From the IMG/VR virus record IMGVR_UViG_3300025872_002029, positions 1-37,623 of that record: a stretch of DNA of 37,623 bases. One strand, written 5' to 3'. A model generated the notes under the pieces. The model worked only from the letters and a program-made list of their open reading frames with translations, had not been told where the DNA came from and ran no database searches. The position numbers and the translations under genes were made by a program. Each line of letters starts with the position of its first letter. Position 1 is the first letter of the stretch. Below are positions 33,916-37,623 of the stretch, in pieces. This stretch comes from a virus.

Positions 33916-34386
33916 TTACCCTAGTGGAGCGTCAATTAGCATTCCAAAAGGCTTTGCGGAGTTCGCGTTGACCGGTGTCGGAGGCACATACGGTTTTGGT
34001 GGAACAGCAAAAGCCCTAGACTCTTCTTCTACATCAATCGGCCGCGGCGGCGCATCTTCGTCAAAATCAAGTTCATCATCGAGAATGGACGCATTAAGCG
34101 ACGACGAAGTAGACGAAGCATACTGATACTCCCTGTTATAGAATTCTCTATACAGAGTCCTGCGGACGTGATCACGCACTTCAAGATGCTCTTTTGAACT
34201 CGCCGCGAGCATGTCTTCTTCAAAATAAAAGTGAAAGACATCTAGCATGTCAGACACTTCTAATGAATCAAGATGAACACCGTGAGTCAACGCCTTACCG
34301 TTGACGTACGGCCAGAGATCTATTGCCCATCTGGCGAGACTTCTGGCCGCTGCGTAGGGCGGTTGCTGTAAGTCTCCATCAGCCAA
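33916..34386 (-). CDS. Tail assembly chaperone, downstream (T) part, probably made by -1 frameshift
   Basis: Frame of 156 codons with no ATG near its beginning and no ribosome site before the first possible TTG. It overlaps the end of the upstream chaperone gene and is in the -1 frame to it. The protein has SLARWAIDLWPYVNG and a conserved-looking DMLDVFHFYFEEDM, then a variable acidic Pro-rich tail. In siphoviruses the gene before the tape measure is commonly a G/GT pair joined by programmed frameshift. The T frame is open only after a stop near 34430, so the shift must take place between there and the G stop at 34320. I see no canonical X-XXY-YYZ heptamer in that interval. Confidence 0.65.
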   Translation of the reverse strand: MADGDLQQPPYAAARSLARWAIDLWPYVNGKALTHGVHLDSLEVSDMLDVFHFYFEEDMLAASSKEHLEVRDHVRRTLYREFYNREYQYASSTSSSLNASILDDELDFDEDAPPRPIDVEEESRAFAVPPKPYVPPTPVNANSAKPFGMLIDAPLG

Positions 34387-34673
34387 CTGATGATGTCCAT
34401 GAGCTGCTCGATTGTCACAATGCGATCTGGGTCTTCACAGAGGGTGTTAAAACGAGTGTAGCTTTCCTGAACAAGAACATACTTAAAGAAGTCAGTTATA
34501 ACGGTGGCACTCGCCGCTGTGTCGTCATCATTTCCAGATCTTCCAGCAAGATCGAGCATCACCTTTCCTGGAATCTGCGGACGACAATAGAAATCTTCGC
34601 CATACAGACGAAACATGATTTCTTCCGCATTTTCTGTTGTTACAGGCGCACCGAAGTCTTTAAACTTTGTCAT
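34320..34673 (-). CDS. Tail assembly chaperone, upstream (G) part
   Basis: 117 residues from ATG at 34673, where GGAG stands eight bases upstream; the longer frame from 34757 has no such site. The protein opens TKFKDFGAPVTTEN, has FRLYGEDFYCRPQIPG and ends with MDIISWLMETYSNRPTQRPE, features consistent with gpG-type chaperones (helical C-terminal segment, RP-rich end). It precedes the T frame and the tape measure gene, the normal place. Chaperones of this kind coat the tape measure until the tube polymerises. Confidence 0.68.
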   Translation of the reverse strand: MTKFKDFGAPVTTENAEEIMFRLYGEDFYCRPQIPGKVMLDLAGRSGNDDDTAASATVITDFFKYVLVQESYTRFNTLCEDPDRIVTIEQLMDIISWLMETYSNRPTQRPEVSPDGQ

Positions 34674-34765
34674 CTTATTTTCTCCGTAATCATGGTTGTC
34701 GTCTTGACATCCTTCTTTAATTTTATACAAGATTTCTGCATAAAAGATGTTTTTCACGTAGAAAT

Positions 34766-35158
34766 CTACAGAACAGCGAGCCTGAGATTATCCGTAAGAA
34801 ATCTGTTCGGCTTTGTCCCCTTATGCACTACTGTGTGCGCGTATACCGCGACTCCAGCACGGTTTCTAAACCTAAGAACTTGTGAAGGTTTCGCTACGAT
34901 AACATGTGGTTTAGTTCCTTCATGGTGCATAAGAGCGTATGATAGCGATGAACCAATTAAAATTTTCGGTCCCATCGCGCTTCGTTCGAAATTTTGATTT
35001 ATTGAAACTTTAAGAGCACCGGTGTTGGTGCCTACTTGAATTTTTGCTGCAGCAAGAACTTTTGCAGATCTTTTTTCAAGATCACGGCCGACAGGGCCAG
35101 ATCTTGACTTTAAAAGACGATCAAGTTCCGGATAGTTCCAAACGATCGCCTGTGTCAT
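34766..35158 (-). CDS. HK97 gp10-like neck / head-tail joining protein
   Basis: 130 residues from ATG at 35158. This start overlaps the upstream stop (ATGA) and removes an Arg-rich leader that would come from the overlapping gene. The pattern of VGRDLEKRSAKVLAAAKIQVGTNTGALKVSI, then SYALMHHEGTKPHVI and a final FLTDNL is that of HK97 gp10-type tail-completion proteins. They sit at the head-tail interface. A 92-bp gap follows before the chaperone gene. Confidence 0.7.
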   Translation of the reverse strand: MTQAIVWNYPELDRLLKSRSGPVGRDLEKRSAKVLAAAKIQVGTNTGALKVSINQNFERSAMGPKILIGSSLSYALMHHEGTKPHVIVAKPSQVLRFRNRAGVAVYAHTVVHKGTKPNRFLTDNLRLAVL

Positions 35159-35661
35159 GGTACTGCCATCGTCAACTGGAGAGTTACTAGCTGAAATCCT
35201 CCGTCTGGAGGAGGTATCTCGACGGAACCTATGACACCGACGCCAAAACCAGACGAAACGTCCCACTGGTCAAGTAAATTTATTGATTCAAGAAGAACCC
35301 ATGCGTCAATCGCTCCGATTCTCGAACCGTCCTCGATCGTTGCGGCAAGCGGCGCCCGTCCGCTCTGCGAAACAACTGGTATCTGCCGAGCGACGGTGAT
35401 CAACATCGTCACCGTTCGCGGCATGTTGCATCGCTGCGGTTGACTTTGCTGTGAACCTGGCGGTCCCAGATAACCTTGAATCAGCGTAATTGTCAATTGT
35501 TCACAGTCGATTGACGACATTCCGAGAGTCCAGTATCGCCGTGCCGGGAGCGGAACATTGTAGGAAACATACGTGTTTACAACTGCGTCAAGTACGTTGT
35601 CGAGCAGCGTGACAATGTTTAAAGCATCAGTTGACACAGTTGAAATATCTGTCAAAGGCAT
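35155..35661 (-). CDS. Neck or tail-terminator-like protein
   Basis: 168 residues. The sequence has a helical start (DALNIVTLLDNVLDAVVNTYV), then CEQLTITLIQGYLGPP, TMLITVARQIPVV and a C-terminal strand GGFQLVTLQLTMAVP. This alternation, the size and the position between connector and gp10-like protein fit a tail terminator or neck protein of siphoviruses, but no family was recognised with certainty. Start at 35661, 6 bp after the connector gene; its stop overlaps the next start. Confidence 0.55.
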   Translation of the reverse strand: MPLTDISTVSTDALNIVTLLDNVLDAVVNTYVSYNVPLPARRYWTLGMSSIDCEQLTITLIQGYLGPPGSQQSQPQRCNMPRTVTMLITVARQIPVVSQSGRAPLAATIEDGSRIGAIDAWVLLESINLLDQWDVSSGFGVGVIGSVEIPPPDGGFQLVTLQLTMAVP

Positions 35662-35667
35662 GTCGTG

Positions 35668-37035
35668 TTACACCGCCGTGTACGCGCTGACAGCTGATGT
35701 TGCGAGCGCTATTCTTAGATTTCCCGAACATACATAGGCTGTTTCTTCTTCTCCAAGACCGTTTATTCTCGTTCCATAGAGGTCCCACGAGCCTGGATCA
35801 ATCATTCCTAAAGTCTGAAGAGCGTCCGAATACCCAACACTTATTTCAATTCGATCATCTTCAACCGACGAAGTTATCGTGCCGCCCGACACGGTAGACG
35901 CAACATTTGCTGCAGTCAATTGATACTGCACGATTGTCGATGAGGGGACTTGATGAATAGTGTATGTCCCATTGAATGTCGCGTCAACACCTGCGACAGT
36001 TATTTCGCCGCCAGGATAGAGTCCATGAGCTGACGATGTCGTAAGTGTCGCCATATTTGACTGTAGACTCTTGCTAACGACGGTCGAAGATGCCGTTGTC
36101 GGATCTGTTATACTTGCCGCATCTGCGAGTATCTTTGTGACCGTTTGCGGATAGTTATATATTCTAATTTCTGGCGACCATCCGCTTCCGTTGGTCAAAA
36201 ATTCTGCGCCGATCGCGGACACTAATAGATCAACGCTACCTGTCCCGCCTGCGGGCACAACAATGTCAAATGAACTTGTGGGAAGTTTATTTTGCTTTGG
36301 TGTGTTTCGTCTTGCTCGAGGGACATCTGGCGAAAACACCCTCGCCTTTGCTCGAGCCTTGTCTGGGTTGACAGACTTTAGGAACATGTCAACTGCATAA
36401 AGTCCAGTTCGCAGTTCTTCAACAAAGTCCTGTGAATCAAGAAGAGTATATGATACACCCTGTCTAGATATTGAAGTCACACGTTGAGGTAGGTCGCAAA
36501 CATCGCCAGACCATAGTTTTGCAAACTCAATCGCGAGCGTCCTTGCAGCCATCTTTCCGAGTGTAGGTGGCTCGACACCATATGAATACGTGATTTCAAT
36601 ATTGCACGGAGTCCACGGAACGCCCAAAGACGCTTGAATTGTCGAATGATCAACAAGATAATACTTACTTGGACTGATTATGTTGCCTGAACGATCGCGT
36701 ATCGTATGAATTTTTGTTACGGGACGTCCACGAAGACGGATGCGCGACGATGATGTGATTCCGTCGGCGGTCATCCCCTCATAGAAGCTAAGATTATCAC
36801 CAAAGAAGTTGTTTACGTCTCCATCAACAAGCACTGCCTGCGTGTTATAGATTGACGGTCCGTATTTGTACACTCTTCCAGCACAGATGTATCGTTCAGT
36901 CACAGTTGTCAGCCCGCTATATTTGCGACCGGACAGTGCCCATAAAAGATTTGACGCGGATTTAGCAGCCTCGTACGAGAACTCTGTTTCCGCGTAAACT
37001 CCAAGTTCTTCTGGCGCAATCCATAAATTGGACAT
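35668..37035 (-). CDS. Head-tail connector protein with C-terminal beta-domain
   Basis: 455 residues. The N-terminal ~240 residues resemble phage head-tail connectors: SYEAAKSASNLLWALSGRKYSG, RLRGRPVTKIHTIRDRSG, YYLVDHSTI, WTPCNIEITYSYGVEPP and MAARTLAIEFAKLW. A hinge rich in basic residues and Pro (KARAKARVFSPDVPRARRN) leads to an extra C-terminal part with a beta-domain repeat shared with tail proteins. Ordinary connectors of this group end near residue 250, so the remainder is an accretion that probably faces the solvent. It is the first gene after the terminator of the upstream virion gene. Confidence 0.68.
   Translation of the reverse strand: MSNLWIAPEELGVYAETEFSYEAAKSASNLLWALSGRKYSGLTTVTERYICAGRVYKYGPSIYNTQAVLVDGDVNNFFGDNLSFYEGMTADGITSSSRIRLRGRPVTKIHTIRDRSGNIISPSKYYLVDHSTIQASLGVPWTPCNIEITYSYGVEPPTLGKMAARTLAIEFAKLWSGDVCDLPQRVTSISRQGVSYTLLDSQDFVEELRTGLYAVDMFLKSVNPDKARAKARVFSPDVPRARRNTPKQNKLPTSSFDIVVPAGGTGSVDLLVSAIGAEFLTNGSGWSPEIRIYNYPQTVTKILADAASITDPTTASSTVVSKSLQSNMATLTTSSAHGLYPGGEITVAGVDATFNGTYTIHQVPSSTIVQYQLTAANVASTVSGGTITSSVEDDRIEISVGYSDALQTLGMIDPGSWDLYGTRINGLGEEETAYVCSGNLRIALATSAVSAYTAV
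35877..36084 (-). repeat. Beta-domain copy (subtype A) in the connector
   Basis: Approximate limits. SNMATLTTSSAHGLYPGGEI, then AGVDATFNGTYTI and YQLTAANVASTVSGG. The LTAANV(A/S)ST ending is almost the same as in the hub protein copy, a strong sign of common origin. Confidence 0.8.
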
Positions 37036-37063
37036 CTTTCCTCGTCTTTTCTGTAAAAACTGA

Positions 37064-37104
37064 AACGGCGCGTCCCATGTATTCTATACACAGGACGCGC
37101 CGTT
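37064..37104 (-). terminator. Strong intrinsic terminator after the capsid/virion gene
   Basis: AACGGCGCGTCC (37064-37075) pairs perfectly with GGACGCGCCGTT (37093-37104). Inside the loop TGTAT and ATACA pair again around TCT, leaving only a CA/CA internal loop. On the minus strand the stem is followed by TCAGTTTTTACAG, so a U-tract is present. It lies just past the stop codon at 37120 and before the connector start at 37035. A terminator here is common behind the most highly expressed capsid gene. Confidence 0.85.
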
Positions 37105-37119
37105 GACAGTCTAAAGTTG

Positions 37120-37623
37120 TTAGCTTGTCGGGTCCTTGACCGATGCGATGATGAAGTCGATCGGCAGATCCGCGTTGTAGTTGAGGTTACCAGGCGTGTT
37201 ATACGCTGTCGTTGAACCCTGCGATGAGAAGTCGTTGACGTCACGACTACCAGCCACGCAAGTAACCGTACCAACGGCAGCACCAGATGTGATCGTACCT
37301 GATGTTGAAGTAGTGTACGTGATAGTTGTTGATGTTGTTCCAGTTATCACAGCGTACGTAGTGTTCATCGGTGCAAACGTTGATGTTAGACCAGCCACAG
37401 AGATGATGTCACCGGTAACAAAACTGTGAGAGGCAAACGTAAGTGTGGCTGTCGTGCCTGCTCTTGCCGCGTTTGTTGTCGCAGCTGTGAGATCGCCGTG
37501 CCAGGTGTAGAAACCCTTGCGACCAGTGGGAGCCCATGAAGTACGAGCGTACGCGTACGGGCGCTCTGTCGCGGTCGGGAACTCCCAACGATCATCAAGT
37601 CCGTCACCAAACAACGTGTTACC
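37120..37623 (-). CDS. Virion protein C-terminus, probably major capsid protein (5' part outside window)
   Basis: The frame is open through the right edge, so only the last ~167 residues are seen. They include RWEFPTATERPYAYAR, GRKGFYTWHGDL, a beta-domain-like insert (ATLTFASHSFVTGDIISVAG) and the end LPIDFIIASVKDPTS. The place upstream of the connector, with a strong terminator behind it, suggests the major capsid protein. A tail tube protein cannot be excluded, especially as no other tube gene was found in the window. No family-specific motif was recognised in this fragment. Confidence 0.5.
   Translation of the reverse strand, partial: GNTLFGDGLDDRWEFPTATERPYAYARTSWAPTGRKGFYTWHGDLTAATTNAARAGTTATLTFASHSFVTGDIISVAGLTSTFAPMNTTYAVITGTTSTTITYTTSTSGTITSGAAVGTVTCVAGSRDVNDFSSQGSTTAYNTPGNLNYNADLPIDFIIASVKDPTS
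37265..37470 (-). repeat. Divergent beta-domain copy in the partial virion protein
   Basis: Approximate limits. ATLTFASHSFVTGDIISVAG, then NTTYAVITGTTSTTITYTT. It keeps the ATL-xT/F-H-GD-I-VAG and TYxVI core but has diverged from the other copies. Confidence 0.55.

Noticed and set aside
34730-34768. AGATTTC / GAAATCT inverted repeat as a terminator before the chaperone gene
   Set aside because: Only 7 bp, AT-rich, with a 24-base loop and no U-tract on the minus strand; chance is likely. The 92-bp gap also has a TATAAA box but no good -35.
34323-34997. 224-codon plus-strand open frame
   Set aside because: It lies antisense to the chaperone G gene and part of the neck gene, with no recognisable domain; the minus-strand genes have good starts and overlaps.

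Overview
The window is a continuous piece of a tailed-phage genome, and every supported gene is on the minus strand. It runs from a head or virion gene cut by the right edge to a nucleotide-sugar gene cut by the left edge. The long tape measure protein, the split tail-assembly chaperone, the distal-tail and hub proteins and a peptidase S74 fibre indicate a siphovirus with a long tail (about 300 nm by the usual 1.5 Å per tape-measure residue). The tape measure N-terminus, the neck and tail gene style and the replication set resemble phages of Actinobacteria. With the moderate G+C this would suit an uncultured aquatic actinobacterial host, but host assignment is inference. Terminase, portal, protease, lysis and integration genes are not in the window.

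Layout in the direction of transcription (right to left). (1) 37623-34320, head-tail joining: partial capsid or virion protein, strong hairpin terminator, connector with an extra beta-domain, two neck proteins, tail chaperone G and its -1 frame extension. (2) 33861-17128, tail: 2028-residue tape measure with seventeen 41-residue Trp-rich repeats, a small tail protein, a 1693-residue distal-tail-like protein with about six LamG-like domains, a hub or Tal-like protein, and an S74 fibre. Copies of a short beta-domain are scattered through five of the virion proteins. (3) 17009-7157, nucleotide metabolism, replication and recombination: an unknown protein, a dNMP kinase fused to a uracil-DNA-glycosylase-like domain, a thymidylate-synthase homologue with the dCMP-type Asp, a small acidic protein, dCMP deaminase, family A DNA polymerase, a second deaminase, a RuvC-like resolvase, a SNF2-family ATPase, a Cas4/RecB-like nuclease, a Sak4-like ATPase and a DUF669-like ssDNA-binding protein with a long Ala-Pro tail. 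(4) 7072-1: two tandem paralogous GT-B-like glycosyltransferases, a MazG/dUTPase-like pyrophosphatase, four small proteins, a C5-cytosine DNA methyltransferase, UDP-glucose 6-dehydrogenase and UDP-glucuronate decarboxylase.

The main hypothesis is a DNA hypermodification pathway. The parts parallel the T4 hydroxymethylcytosine route: pyrophosphatase (gp56-like role), dCMP hydroxymethylase (gp42-like), dNMP kinase (gp1-like), polymerase, and two glycosyltransferases. UDP-glucose dehydrogenase plus UDP-glucuronate decarboxylase would supply UDP-xylose, or UDP-arabinose if a 4-epimerase lies beyond the left edge. The predicted product is pentosylated, possibly di-pentosylated, hydroxymethylcytosine. 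The gene assignments rest on visible motifs. The chemistry, and the claim that the sugar goes onto DNA rather than onto a cell-surface polymer, is inference.
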